From: Jeotgalibacillus salarius
GTDB taxonomy: Bacteria; Bacillota; Bacilli; Bacillales; Jeotgalibacillaceae
Assembly (NCBI RefSeq): GCF_004405125.1
Contig: NZ_SORX01000005.1
Coordinates: 124,001 to 188,000, forward strand
DNA length: 64,000 nucleotides
Direction of reading: 5' to 3'
The position numbers and the translations under genes are program-made. How positions within the stretch are numbered: position 1 is the stretch's first letter; each line of letters begins with the position of its first letter. Positions 38,695 to 47,584 of the stretch are shown in pieces. The notes below the pieces were generated by a model. It saw nothing but the letters and a program-made list of their open reading frames with translations. It was not told the origin of the DNA and did not search any database.

Positions 38695-40176
38695 ATGAGC
38701 CAAAACCAGGCTTTGAAAATGCTTACAGTGATCTTGCTGTCATTCTTTATCATCGCTGGAGCTACGCAGGCCGGACCGCTGCTGCTTCCCGGTTCGAACA
38801 ATGAATCGGTTCCCTTTAGTCAAGGTACGGTTGTAGGAAGTACGGATGTCTCCGGGCTGTCTCAAGAAGAAGCTGTTGCATCAGTGTCAGAGGATATTGC
38901 AGTCTGGAAACAACAATCTTCTTTAAAGGTCTCTTATGGTGAAGAAGTATCTGTGCTCAGTCCTGAACTGATAGAGTTTTTCCCTGAAGAAGCCGTAAGC
39001 ACTGCAGTTGATGGAGAGTCGAATCCTGTTCAATTGAACGTAAAAATGGGAGATGTAATTACACTGCTGAAGCGTGACTTCGGGTTACCGGAATCAGATG
39101 TGCTTGATCCAATGAAAGTACAAAATGAAATTGAGCAAAGATCTGCTTTTCTGGAATCGAATGAGATCACCTCAATTCCGTTATCGAACCTGCTGTCTGC
39201 TGGTTCAGGTGAAACATTAATTGCTGAGGCAGCTGGAACATTTACAGTTACGGCAGGTCAGCAGAACTATCTTTTCGCCAATGAATCCGTGACGCTGTCT
39301 CCAGGTCAGTATTACTCGGTATTAAATCTTTCAGAAGCAATCATTGAGACTTCAGATGACTACGAAATCTCTGATGAGGAACTTTCAAAAATTGCGACTG
39401 TCATTCATGAAGCAGTTTTAGATACGCCACTTACGATTGCTGAGCGTCATATTAGTACGCGCCTTCCTGAATACGCTTCACCGGGCAAAGAAGCAAGGGT
39501 TACATCAAGTAGCGGGAATGACTATAAGGTATTAAACGCCACTGAATCTGAATTTACGGTTCAGGCTGAATCAGTTCAGGGAACACTTTATATCCGGGTA
39601 ACAGGACCTGAGCAACCATTTACATTCAGTGCTGATATTAGTGAATCGGAAGTACTGCCATTCAGAACGATTCGTCAATATAGTCCTTTCGTAGCTGATG
39701 GGGCAACTGAAGTGCCTGAAACGGGTATTGATGGTCAGCTCATACCTGTTGAGAGGGTCACACTTGATGCTGATTCCATTGAGATTGAGAGAGAATTGCT
39801 GTATGAAGACTTTTACCCTCCAGTTCATCGGGTAGAAGTCAGCAGTCTTGAGTCGCCTGAACAACAGGCGGAAGACGATCAGGACTCTGTTGATACTGAT
39901 GGTGATGACACAAGTTCCGGCAATGATAGTGGAACGGGTCAAAATGGATCAAATAATGAAAATAATGACAATGAATCCGTAGATCGTAATGATTCAGACA
40001 ATCTCACAGACAATCATTCTGGAAGTCCATCAGAAAACGACAATACGAATAACCCTGGATCTGATCGTGAGAGTTCATCAGGAGAAGCTGATGACGACAA
40101 CTCACAGAGTCAGCAACAGGGAAGAAACGAAAACGGTCAGAATCGTTCAACTGATCAGAACAGAGATCCGAAATAA
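38695..40176 (+). CDS. Exported VanW-N/YoaR-like protein with acidic tail
   Basis: 493 residues from an ATG just after GGTGG. A signal peptide ends near ATQA (residue 28). TVVGSTDVSGLSQEEAVASV is the pattern of the N-terminal domain of VanW/YoaR proteins (putative peptidoglycan-binding). The VanW catalytic-type domain is not evident. The middle is beta-rich, and the last 110 residues are an Asp/Asn/Ser/Gln-rich, low-complexity tail. It lies 19 bases before pilB. It may help the pilus cross the thick cell wall; this is inference from fold and place. Confidence 0.65.
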   Translation: MSQNQALKMLTVILLSFFIIAGATQAGPLLLPGSNNESVPFSQGTVVGSTDVSGLSQEEAVASVSEDIAVWKQQSSLKVSYGEEVSVLSPELIEFFPEEAVSTAVDGESNPVQLNVKMGDVITLLKRDFGLPESDVLDPMKVQNEIEQRSAFLESNEITSIPLSNLLSAGSGETLIAEAAGTFTVTAGQQNYLFANESVTLSPGQYYSVLNLSEAIIETSDDYEISDEELSKIATVIHEAVLDTPLTIAERHISTRLPEYASPGKEARVTSSSGNDYKVLNATESEFTVQAESVQGTLYIRVTGPEQPFTFSADISESEVLPFRTIRQYSPFVADGATEVPETGIDGQLIPVERVTLDADSIEIERELLYEDFYPPVHRVEVSSLESPEQQAEDDQDSVDTDGDDTSSGNDSGTGQNGSNNENNDNESVDRNDSDNLTDNHSGSPSENDNTNNPGSDRESSSGEADDDNSQSQQQGRNENGQNRSTDQNRDPK

Positions 40177-40195
40177 TAGTCAGGAGGAAAGGCTG

Positions 40196-41851
40196 ATGTC
40201 AGTTCAACCGAAGAAGCGTCTTGGTGATATGCTGCTCGAGGCAGGTGTACTTACACAGGAGCAGCTTGAAAAAACACTTGCTGAAAAACAGCAGCACCTG
40301 AAGCTTGGTGATGCGCTCCTTGAAAGAGGTTACATCACGGAACAGCAGCTGATCGAAGTACTCGAAGTGCAGCTTGGGATTGAACGGGTCAGCCTTTACA
40401 GATATCCGTTTGATACAAATCTGTTCACGCTTATTCCGAAAGAAGATGCACAAAGAAAGCTTATTATTCCATTGAAAAAAGAGGGCGATAAACTGTTTGT
40501 CGCCATGAGCGACCCAATGGACTTTTACACAATTGAAGACCTTAGACTTTCAACCGGCTTTGATATAAGGCCGGTTATTTCTACAAAAGATGACATTATC
40601 CGCTCAATCAATAAATATTATGAAACTGAAGAAGGCTTTGAAGACCTGAAAATAGAAGAAACGAAGGATGTGTCAGCTCAGGAACTGACTGATATGGAGT
40701 CCCCCATCATAAGACTTGTGAACCAGCTCTTATCTGCGGCTTCTTCTCAACGGGCAAGTGATATACATATAGACCCTCAGGAAACGAAAGTACTTGTCAG
40801 AATCAGGGTTGACGGTGTGCTTAGGACAGAGCGTGTGCTGCCAAAACATATTCAAGCCATGCTGACAGCAAGAATTAAAATACTTGCGAATATTGACATT
40901 ACAGAACAGCGTATTCCACAGGATGGAAGAATTAAAATCAATGTGGATTACAAGCCGATTGACCTCCGTGTCTCTACGCTTCCGACAGTTTACGGCGAAA
41001 AAATTGTGCTGCGTATTCTGGATTTGAGCAGCTCGCTTAATGATATCCAGACGCTAGGATTTAACAGCCTCAACATGAAACGTTTTCAGTCTATGATTGA
41101 AAAGCCAACCGGCATTGTGCTGATCACAGGTCCAACCGGTTCTGGTAAATCATCAACCCTTTATGCGGCTTTGAACAAATTAAACAGTGAAGATGTGAAT
41201 ATTATCACTGTTGAGGACCCGGTTGAGTATCAGCTTGAAGGAATTAATCAGATTCAGGTAAACACGAATGTAGGGCTTACGTTTGCAAAAGGACTTCGGG
41301 CAATCCTCCGTCAGGATCCAAACATCATTATGGTCGGTGAGATCCGTGACCAGGAAACAGCTGAAGTCGCAATCAGAGCATCGCTGACCGGTCACCTCGT
41401 TTTAAGTACAATTCACACGAATGATTCACTTAGCACCGTGACAAGGCTTTTCGATATGAGCGTTGAACCATTTCTTATTGCCTCTTCTTTAAGTGGTGTA
41501 GTAGCGCAGCGTCTAGTTCGTAAAGTTTGCCGCGATTGTGCAGAACAACAGGAAGCTTCTGTCAGTGAAAAAGAAATTTTTGCGAGAAGAGGCATTAAGA
41601 TCGAAACCGTCTATAAAGGGCGGGGCTGTACATCTTGTAACATGACCGGCTACAAAGGCCGGATTGCGATTCATGAGGTACTGATGATCGATGAAGTGAT
41701 GAGAAGTATTATTCTGAACAGGGAGTCTTTTTCAAAACTTCGTGAAGTAGCGATTAAAAATAAAACGATCTTTTTGATTGATGACGGTCTTTTAAAAGTA
41801 AAGCAGGGCATCACAACAACTGAAGAGATTATGCGCGTAGCAATAGAATAG
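40196..41851 (+). CDS. pilB: Type IV pilus extension ATPase PilB
   Basis: Hexameric motor that drives pilin polymerisation. 551 residues. The N-terminus (8-55) carries two copies of a KLGDxLLExG...LTxxQL pattern, the MshEN fold that binds cyclic-di-GMP in homologues. Walker A GPTGSGKS is near 312-319, Walker B is VGEIRD, and CRDC...CTSC is the zinc tetracysteine. ATG 40196 follows CAGGAGG; a longer in-frame reading inside the previous gene is rejected. Competence ComGA would lack the long N-terminal domain. Confidence 0.95.
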   Translation: MSVQPKKRLGDMLLEAGVLTQEQLEKTLAEKQQHLKLGDALLERGYITEQQLIEVLEVQLGIERVSLYRYPFDTNLFTLIPKEDAQRKLIIPLKKEGDKLFVAMSDPMDFYTIEDLRLSTGFDIRPVISTKDDIIRSINKYYETEEGFEDLKIEETKDVSAQELTDMESPIIRLVNQLLSAASSQRASDIHIDPQETKVLVRIRVDGVLRTERVLPKHIQAMLTARIKILANIDITEQRIPQDGRIKINVDYKPIDLRVSTLPTVYGEKIVLRILDLSSSLNDIQTLGFNSLNMKRFQSMIEKPTGIVLITGPTGSGKSSTLYAALNKLNSEDVNIITVEDPVEYQLEGINQIQVNTNVGLTFAKGLRAILRQDPNIIMVGEIRDQETAEVAIRASLTGHLVLSTIHTNDSLSTVTRLFDMSVEPFLIASSLSGVVAQRLVRKVCRDCAEQQEASVSEKEIFARRGIKIETVYKGRGCTSCNMTGYKGRIAIHEVLMIDEVMRSIILNRESFSKLREVAIKNKTIFLIDDGLLKVKQGITTTEEIMRVAIE

Positions 41852-41862
41852 GGGACGTTTAT

Positions 41863-42888
41863 ATGAAAGAGGAAATTCACTATTTGCTAAAAACTGCATT
41901 TGAACTCGGAGCTTCAGATATGCATCTCACAGTCGGATCTCCACCGGTTCTCAGAATCGATGGCAGCTTAAAGAGGCTCGGGAAAGATAAGCTGAAAATG
42001 GAACATACCGAAAACATGGCAGAAGCGATTTTTCCGGAAGGTAAATGGGATGATTTTAAAGAAAAAGGAGAGCTAGATTTTTCATATGGCCTTCCAGGGG
42101 TATCGCGTTTCAGGATAAATGTCTATCATCAGAGAAACTGTATATCGCTTGCAGTAAGGGTGATTCCAACATCAATCCCTACATTGAAAAGTCTCCAGCT
42201 TCCTTCAGTGCTTGAAGATATTGCCCATTATCCACAGGGACTGGTGCTGGTAACCGGTCCAACGGGAAGCGGCAAATCCACAACGCTTGCATCAATGATT
42301 CAGTACATTAATCAGACTGAAAAAAAGCATATTATTACGCTCGAAGATCCGATTGAATACTTACACAGCCATAGCGGCTGTATTATTGATCAGCGGGAAG
42401 TCGGCTATGATACAAAAACGTTTGCCAATGGTCTGAGAAGTGCGCTCAGGCAGGACCCGGATATTATTCTGGTAGGAGAAATGCGTGACCTTGAAACAAT
42501 CCAGACGGCGATTACAGCAGCTGAAACAGGGCATCTGGTTTTCGCAACACTTCACACATCGAGTGCCGCATCAACGGTTGAACGTATTATAGATGTGTTT
42601 CCGCCTGAACAGCAGCCACAAATCAGACTGCAGCTGGCAAGCGTATTAAAAGGAGTAATCTCACAGCGGTTACTCCCGCTTAAAGAGAAGAAAGGCAGAA
42701 TTGCAGCCGTTGAAATTATGACGAATAATGCAGCTGTTGCCAATCTGATCCGCACAGAAAAAGTGCATCAGCTGCCGTCAGTCATACAAACGTCAATGGC
42801 GCAGGGTATGCAGCTTATTCAATCCAGTGTGAAAGAGCTGTATGATAAAAATATGATTTCGCAGGAAACCGCGAAACCTTATATGTAA
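41863..42888 (+). CDS. pilT: Type IV pilus retraction ATPase PilT
   Basis: Motor that disassembles pili and powers twitching, DNA uptake or surface sensing. 341 residues, with SDMHLTVGSPP at 18-28, Walker A GPTGSGKST at about 132-140, VGEMRD (Walker B) and a C-terminal NLIRTEKVHQLPSVIQ stretch corresponding to the AIRNLIRE retraction motif. Presence of PilT next to PilB separates this system from the B. subtilis ComG apparatus, which has no PilT. Starts 11 bases after pilB. Confidence 0.95.
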   Translation: MKEEIHYLLKTAFELGASDMHLTVGSPPVLRIDGSLKRLGKDKLKMEHTENMAEAIFPEGKWDDFKEKGELDFSYGLPGVSRFRINVYHQRNCISLAVRVIPTSIPTLKSLQLPSVLEDIAHYPQGLVLVTGPTGSGKSTTLASMIQYINQTEKKHIITLEDPIEYLHSHSGCIIDQREVGYDTKTFANGLRSALRQDPDIILVGEMRDLETIQTAITAAETGHLVFATLHTSSAASTVERIIDVFPPEQQPQIRLQLASVLKGVISQRLLPLKEKKGRIAAVEIMTNNAAVANLIRTEKVHQLPSVIQTSMAQGMQLIQSSVKELYDKNMISQETAKPYM

Positions 42889-42900
42889 GGGGAGTCTGTC

Positions 42901-44112
42901 ATGGCACGTTTTAAATACGAAGGCAGAACGAAAAGTGGTTTGAAAAAAGGTATTGTATCAGCAGTTACAAGAAGAGAAGCGATCCAACAGCTGGCAGGCG
43001 ACGGAATACGGGTAACGGATATTGAAGAGCAGCAGGAAACGCTGCTCAATAAAGATATCGCGATCGGGAATCCGGTTAAGCTGCAGCACCTTGTTATTTT
43101 CGTCAGACAATTCTCAACTTTGCTGAAAGCAGGCGTTACGGTCGTGGATGCGACTGCCATTCTTGCACAACAGACTGAAAGTAAACCGCTGAAAAAAGCG
43201 CTGTTATCTGTTGAATCAGAACTGCGTGAAGGAAATACTCTGTCTGATGCACTCAGTAAATTCAATCGGATATTCGAGCCTTTTTTCGTCAACATGCTGA
43301 GATCCGGGGAAGCCTCCGGGAACCTTGATGAGACGCTTGAGCGATTGGGAGATCACTATGAAAAGCAATATAATACGAGACAAAAGATTCGCTCAGCGCT
43401 TTCATATCCGATCGTGGTCGGGATTGTCGCACTGGGCGTAGTCATTTTCCTTTTAACTTCAGTCGTACCTACATTCGTCAATATGTTTGCTGATTTTGGC
43501 GGTGAACTGCCTCTGATTACGCAGTTCGTGCTGAACGCCAGTGACTTTATGGTTGATTGGTGGTATATCGTTATATTGTTGATTGTTGGCCTGTTTGCAG
43601 GCATTTCAACATTGAAAAAGCATCCGAAAACGAAATATCAGTTTGATTCTTTCGTGCTGAGGATCCCTCTTTTTGGGAAGTTGATCCAAAAAGCTGTGCT
43701 GGCGAGACTGACAAGAACACTGAGCTCACTTTTTTCAAGCTCAGTACCAATTTTACAGGCGCTTGCAATAGCTGAAACCATTGTTGAAAACGAAGTAGTC
43801 GCAAAGGTTATTCGTGAATCAAGAGACTCTCTTGAGCGGGGTAATTCTTTAACAGAACCGATGAAAAATCACTGGGCATTTCCACCGCTGATCTCACAAA
43901 TGATCCAGATCGGTGAACAGACGGGGTCTTTAGATGCGATGCTCGGAAAAGTTGCAGATTTCTATGAAAAAGAAGTTGATCACGCAACTGAACAGCTCAA
44001 GTCGCTTATCGAACCACTGATGATCGTATTTCTGGCGGCAGTTGTAGGCACAATTGTGACCGCGATTATGGTACCGATGTTCGAGATATTTAACGACGTT
44101 CAACAATATTAG
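42901..44112 (+). CDS. pilC: Inner-membrane platform protein PilC
   Basis: Polytopic platform on which PilB and PilT act. 403 residues with two repeated GspF-type domains: FVRQFSTLLKAGVTVVDA and LTRTLSSLFSSSVPILQALAIAE are the matching halves, each followed by membrane helices. AAGGGGAG precedes the ATG. It follows pilT by 12 bases and is separated from the major pilin by 93 bases that may hold an extra promoter. Confidence 0.95.
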   Translation: MARFKYEGRTKSGLKKGIVSAVTRREAIQQLAGDGIRVTDIEEQQETLLNKDIAIGNPVKLQHLVIFVRQFSTLLKAGVTVVDATAILAQQTESKPLKKALLSVESELREGNTLSDALSKFNRIFEPFFVNMLRSGEASGNLDETLERLGDHYEKQYNTRQKIRSALSYPIVVGIVALGVVIFLLTSVVPTFVNMFADFGGELPLITQFVLNASDFMVDWWYIVILLIVGLFAGISTLKKHPKTKYQFDSFVLRIPLFGKLIQKAVLARLTRTLSSLFSSSVPILQALAIAETIVENEVVAKVIRESRDSLERGNSLTEPMKNHWAFPPLISQMIQIGEQTGSLDAMLGKVADFYEKEVDHATEQLKSLIEPLMIVFLAAVVGTIVTAIMVPMFEIFNDVQQY

Positions 44113-44205
44113 ACACATTCTAGTTATTTTATACTGTATTTTTCATAGGTAAATGTAGTAGTATAAAAGTACAGTAATGCTGAATACTATCTTGGAGGTA
44201 AATAT

Positions 44206-44706
44206 ATGTTTAAGAAAATGAAATCAATGATTAAAAATGAACGCGGTCTTACTCTGATTGAATTGCTCGCAGTTGTCGTCATTCTCGGTATCATCGCTGC
44301 AATCGCAATCCCGGCAATTGGTGGTATTATCGACAACACACGTAAAGATGCACATGTTGCGAATGCGCAGCAGATGATTAGTTCGGCGAAAATAGCTGTG
44401 GCGGGGGATAATCGATTTATACCTGCAGAAGAGAATAGTACTTTTATTACTCTTGAAGAATTAGAAGATGGTGGATATATTGAAACGTTGGAGGATCCTG
44501 ATAATGGGGGTTACACTTCAGCTGATGCTCCGGATACAGCACCTCTAACGACAAGACCAACAACTGGGTCTTATGTAGAAATAGCTAGAGGGGATGCCAC
44601 TACCCAATTAACTTATAATGTTCACCTTGACGGGAGTGAGCGGGATATTGGTACGCCTGCAGCCCCAGAAGCTGAAGGTGACTTAAATCGTTCAGTTTTC
44701 GACTAA
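44206..44706 (+). CDS. Major type IV pilin
   Basis: 166-residue prepilin. NERG|LTLIELLAVVVILGI has the cleavage glycine and Glu at +5, followed by the long hydrophobic helix. The small globular domain contains many Thr, Asp and Glu and no cysteine, so it lacks the usual disulfide loop. It is the likely main pilus subunit: a strong ribosome site (TTGGAGGT) precedes it and a strong terminator follows, which allows far more pilin than assembly protein. Which pilin is major is inferred from this context. Confidence 0.88.
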   Translation: MFKKMKSMIKNERGLTLIELLAVVVILGIIAAIAIPAIGGIIDNTRKDAHVANAQQMISSAKIAVAGDNRFIPAEENSTFITLEELEDGGYIETLEDPDNGGYTSADAPDTAPLTTRPTTGSYVEIARGDATTQLTYNVHLDGSERDIGTPAAPEAEGDLNRSVFD

Positions 44707-44732
44707 AAACAAGCCCTCGGGCTTGTTTTTTT
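44705..44732 (+). terminator. Strong terminator after the major pilin
   Basis: 12-bp perfect stem AAAAACAAGCCC / GGGCTTGTTTTT around a two-base TC spacer, followed by T. It splits the pilus cluster between pilin and pilM and probably limits read-through. Confidence 0.92.
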
Positions 44733-44756
44733 ACTATCCAAAAGTTCTGAATACGT

Positions 44757-44762
44757 TATAAT
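44757..44762 (+). promoter_or_regulatory. -10 element before pilM
   Basis: Perfect TATAAT 25 bases after the terminator and 71 bases before pilM; no good -35 is seen. It may restart transcription of pilMNO. Confidence 0.4.
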
Positions 44763-44833
44763 AGTATTATCCTATTTTAGTATAGGTCCATTTGCATTGA
44801 CAGCTGAACTCAGCTTAGAAGGGGTTATTTTCT

Positions 44834-45751
44834 ATGATACAGTCCTTATTTAAAAGATCAGGTCAGCTTGTACATATTGTGTTTTCAGAGAATGCCATCC
44901 GTATGGTGGAGCTCAGATCGCTTGAACCGCTTGACATTAAGCAGGTTCAGTTTTATGAGCTGCCAGATGGGATCATTGAGCGTGGCAGGGTTGAAGATGC
45001 TGAAACGCTTGAAACAATTCTGGAACAGTGTGTCCGCGACTGGAAAATTAAAAATAAAAAAGTGCAATTCACTGTACCTGACCCGTTTGTGATTGTCAGA
45101 CAGCTTGAATTGAAAGAGAATCTTTCAGATCAGGAAATTCACGGTTATTTATATATGGAGCTCGGCAACAGAATTCAGATTCCCTTTGAGGACCCCGTAT
45201 TTGATTTTGTGAAATTGCCGGGTGATGAAAAGAAGGAAATTGTTATTTTTGCTTCTCCTGTAGATATTGTGAGCAGCTACAGAGATTTGCTGGACAAGGT
45301 TCATCTGGAGCCGTTAACAGCAGATATCACGCCACTTGCTCTTTACAGATACTATGACCACACAGGGACACTTGATCAGAAAGATCACCTGATGTTTATA
45401 CATATGGAATCGCATCAGCTGACAATCTCAGTGTTTCACGATGGCTTCCCCCTCTTTATGAGGCCGATAGCGCTCGAAGAAACGACAGAATTCGAAGAAC
45501 TGTACAGTGAAATCGAAAAGATTATGCGCTTTTACCGTTATTCAGTCCTGCAGGATGACGGTGAGATCAGCAGCATTTATTTAAGCGGGGACCACGCAGA
45601 GATCCAGGATTTTCATGATGGTCTGAATGCAGAAACAACTGTCCGGGTGGAAAAACCGTCAAAAACAAGAGAGTTTGAACGCCTGCTGGACCACGATATA
45701 AGAGGATTTGAAGTAGCAATCGGACTGTCGTTAAAAGAGGGAATCAGATGA
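44834..45751 (+). CDS. pilM: Pilus assembly protein PilM
   Basis: Cytoplasmic actin-like ATPase that binds the N-terminus of PilN and links the motor to the membrane complex. 305 residues with the expected fold: N-terminal strand HIVFSENAIRMVEL, LPDGIIERGRV, and QFTVPDPFVIVRQLEL. AGAAGGGGTT precedes the ATG. The stop overlaps the pilN start (ATGA). The nucleotide-binding motifs are not strict, as is usual in this family. Confidence 0.9.
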   Translation: MIQSLFKRSGQLVHIVFSENAIRMVELRSLEPLDIKQVQFYELPDGIIERGRVEDAETLETILEQCVRDWKIKNKKVQFTVPDPFVIVRQLELKENLSDQEIHGYLYMELGNRIQIPFEDPVFDFVKLPGDEKKEIVIFASPVDIVSSYRDLLDKVHLEPLTADITPLALYRYYDHTGTLDQKDHLMFIHMESHQLTISVFHDGFPLFMRPIALEETTEFEELYSEIEKIMRFYRYSVLQDDGEISSIYLSGDHAEIQDFHDGLNAETTVRVEKPSKTREFERLLDHDIRGFEVAIGLSLKEGIR

Positions 45752-46329
45752 GTCAGATTTCAATCAATTTACTACCGAAAAAACAAAAGAAGCAGCGGTT
45801 CAGAATGGCGTTTATTATTCCGATCATTGCAGTACTTGTTTTACTTACAGCTACTGTATTTGTCTTGCAGTGGTCCAAAGGGGAAGAACTCGAAAGAATC
45901 GACTCGCAGCTGTCGCAGGCGCAACAGGAAAAGGCATTACTTGAACAGCAAAATCAGCGTAATGAATCAGTTGGCGGAATTGATCAGCTTGAATCGGCTA
46001 TTCAGTTCATGGAAAGTTATCCGATTCCAACAGTAGAGGTACTGAACCACTTTACCGAACTTCTCCCTGAAAGAGGGTTCTTCGAATCATTTCAGTATAC
46101 TGACACAGGACTGATTACGCTAACTGTTCAATTTGACATGAGCAGAGAAGCAGCTTTTTATCTGCATCAGCTTGAACAGTCAGAAAAAGTTACGCAGGCG
46201 TCTCTGCAAAGTATTGTCACAGAAGAATTGGATTCGGCTGGATCAGATGAAGTTTTACCGCGGTATGTCGCACAATATACAGTAATGCTGAATCAGCAGG
46301 CTATCAGGGAGGGTGAAGTAATTGAATAA
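45748..46329 (+). CDS. pilN: Pilus assembly protein PilN
   Basis: Bitopic membrane protein, 193 residues. ISINLLPKK at the extreme N-terminus is the conserved PilM-binding motif, followed by a transmembrane helix (IIPIIAVLVLLTATVFVLQW), a coiled coil (about 45-70) and an outer domain. It pairs with PilO. Its end overlaps the pilO start by eight bases. Confidence 0.9.
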   Translation: MSQISINLLPKKQKKQRFRMAFIIPIIAVLVLLTATVFVLQWSKGEELERIDSQLSQAQQEKALLEQQNQRNESVGGIDQLESAIQFMESYPIPTVEVLNHFTELLPERGFFESFQYTDTGLITLTVQFDMSREAAFYLHQLEQSEKVTQASLQSIVTEELDSAGSDEVLPRYVAQYTVMLNQQAIREGEVIE

Positions 46330-47116
46330 TAGGTTTAATAGAACTTCACTTCTGACCATTGCCCTCGGTACGGTTGCACTTTTACTCCCTGTCATACTTT
46401 ATTTTTTACTGATTTATCCGCTGAATGCTGAAGTGGATTTAAAACAGCAGCAGCTTAAAAACGAAGAACAGCTGATCGAAGCGATGCTGCTAAGCAGAGG
46501 TGACGGTCAAGCTGTGTCACTCGAAAGCAGCGCTGAGCTTCAGAAGCAGATTCCGGTTAAACCGCTTGTCGATCAGCTTATTCTTGAACTGGAGAAAGCT
46601 GAACTTGTTTCAGACAGTATGATTGCATCAATCGCCATAACTGAGGCGGAAGTCACGTCTCTTTCAGAAGTTGAAGAAGCACCGGAGCAGATGGAAAATC
46701 CGATTGATACTCCTTCAGAAGGGAATGCATCTGTGGACGAAGAAACTGATGAAGTGATTGTAGATTCTGATCCTGCTCCCGCAGACATTCAGGCGCCATC
46801 AGGACTTTATAAAGTACTAATGAACCTTTCAGTTACTTCAGACAGCTATTTTGAAATGCAGCAGTTTTTAAATGTTTTAGAAGATTCCAATCGGATAATG
46901 GAAGTTGAACAGATCAGCTTTTCTGATGACAGCGAGCAGATTTCTGTAAATGATTTATCAGAACCGCTTATTTATACAATGGCAGTCGCTGCATTTTACT
47001 ATCCGGAACTTGAGGAGCTAATTAATGAACTGCCGCTGATTAATGCACCGCCACCTGCTGATAAAAATAATCCTCTATCACAGTTTCCGGATCTAGAAAG
47101 TGAGGAAGAAGAGTGA
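46322..47116 (+). CDS. pilO: Pilus assembly protein PilO-like
   Basis: 264 residues: one N-terminal helix (about 10-30), a coiled coil and an outer domain with a long acidic Glu/Asp/Pro/Ser insert (about 115-150). Start is TTG with GGGAGGGTGA upstream, inside the end of pilN. It should form the PilN-PilO heterodimer that connects cytoplasmic motor and pilin. As in other Gram-positive systems no PilP or PilQ gene follows. Confidence 0.85.
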   Translation: MNNRFNRTSLLTIALGTVALLLPVILYFLLIYPLNAEVDLKQQQLKNEEQLIEAMLLSRGDGQAVSLESSAELQKQIPVKPLVDQLILELEKAELVSDSMIASIAITEAEVTSLSEVEEAPEQMENPIDTPSEGNASVDEETDEVIVDSDPAPADIQAPSGLYKVLMNLSVTSDSYFEMQQFLNVLEDSNRIMEVEQISFSDDSEQISVNDLSEPLIYTMAVAAFYYPELEELINELPLINAPPPADKNNPLSQFPDLESEEEE

Positions 47117-47553
47117 CAAGATTAAGAAGCGAGCGTGGGTTTACATTAATTGAATTGCTGGCTGTACTCGTTATTCTCGGGATTATTCTTGCAATTGGTG
47201 CACTCATGATTCAGACAACTGTGTCAAAAGCAAAGCAGGATGCTTTTATATCAAATGCCTATACGATGAAGGAAGCAGCCAGAAAGTATGCGCTCTATCA
47301 CCGCATAGATGAATCGCCGGTCGATCAGGTTACTTATCAGGAATTATTAGCTGAAGGTCTGATCGAAAAAATGCAGGATCCGTTTACCGGCGAGCTTCTG
47401 GCAGATAACAATGGGAGCTATGTCATGTTTTCTGAAATTGAGCCAATAACCATTTGTCTTTATGCCGAAAATTATAAAATATGCGGAAGTGAAGACGAAG
47501 AAGCGCCATCGTCGTTCAGTGAACTTTCCCGCGACAGTATTACTCCGAATTAG
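47113..47553 (+). CDS. Second plus-strand prepilin
   Basis: 146 residues. SERG|FTLIELLAVLVILGI is a full prepilin leader and helix, close to that of the major pilin. The globular part is short and holds CLYAENYKICG, a possible disulfide. GTG start overlaps the pilO stop, so it is made together with PilMNO, at probably lower amounts than the major pilin. It may be an initiating minor pilin or alternate subunit. Confidence 0.85.
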   Translation: MTRLRSERGFTLIELLAVLVILGIILAIGALMIQTTVSKAKQDAFISNAYTMKEAARKYALYHRIDESPVDQVTYQELLAEGLIEKMQDPFTGELLADNNGSYVMFSEIEPITICLYAENYKICGSEDEEAPSSFSELSRDSITPN

Positions 47554-47584
47554 CCCCCAAATTTATTAAAAGGAGTCAATCCAC

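Noticed and set aside
39989-40195. N-terminal extension of PilB by 69 residues
   Set aside because: It lies in another frame of the Asp/Asn-rich tail of the preceding gene; the ATG at 40196 has a strong ribosome site and gives the expected N-terminus.
47113-47553. ComGC-type competence pseudopilin
   Set aside because: The leader is similar, but the gene is coupled to pilMNO and there is no comG operon here.
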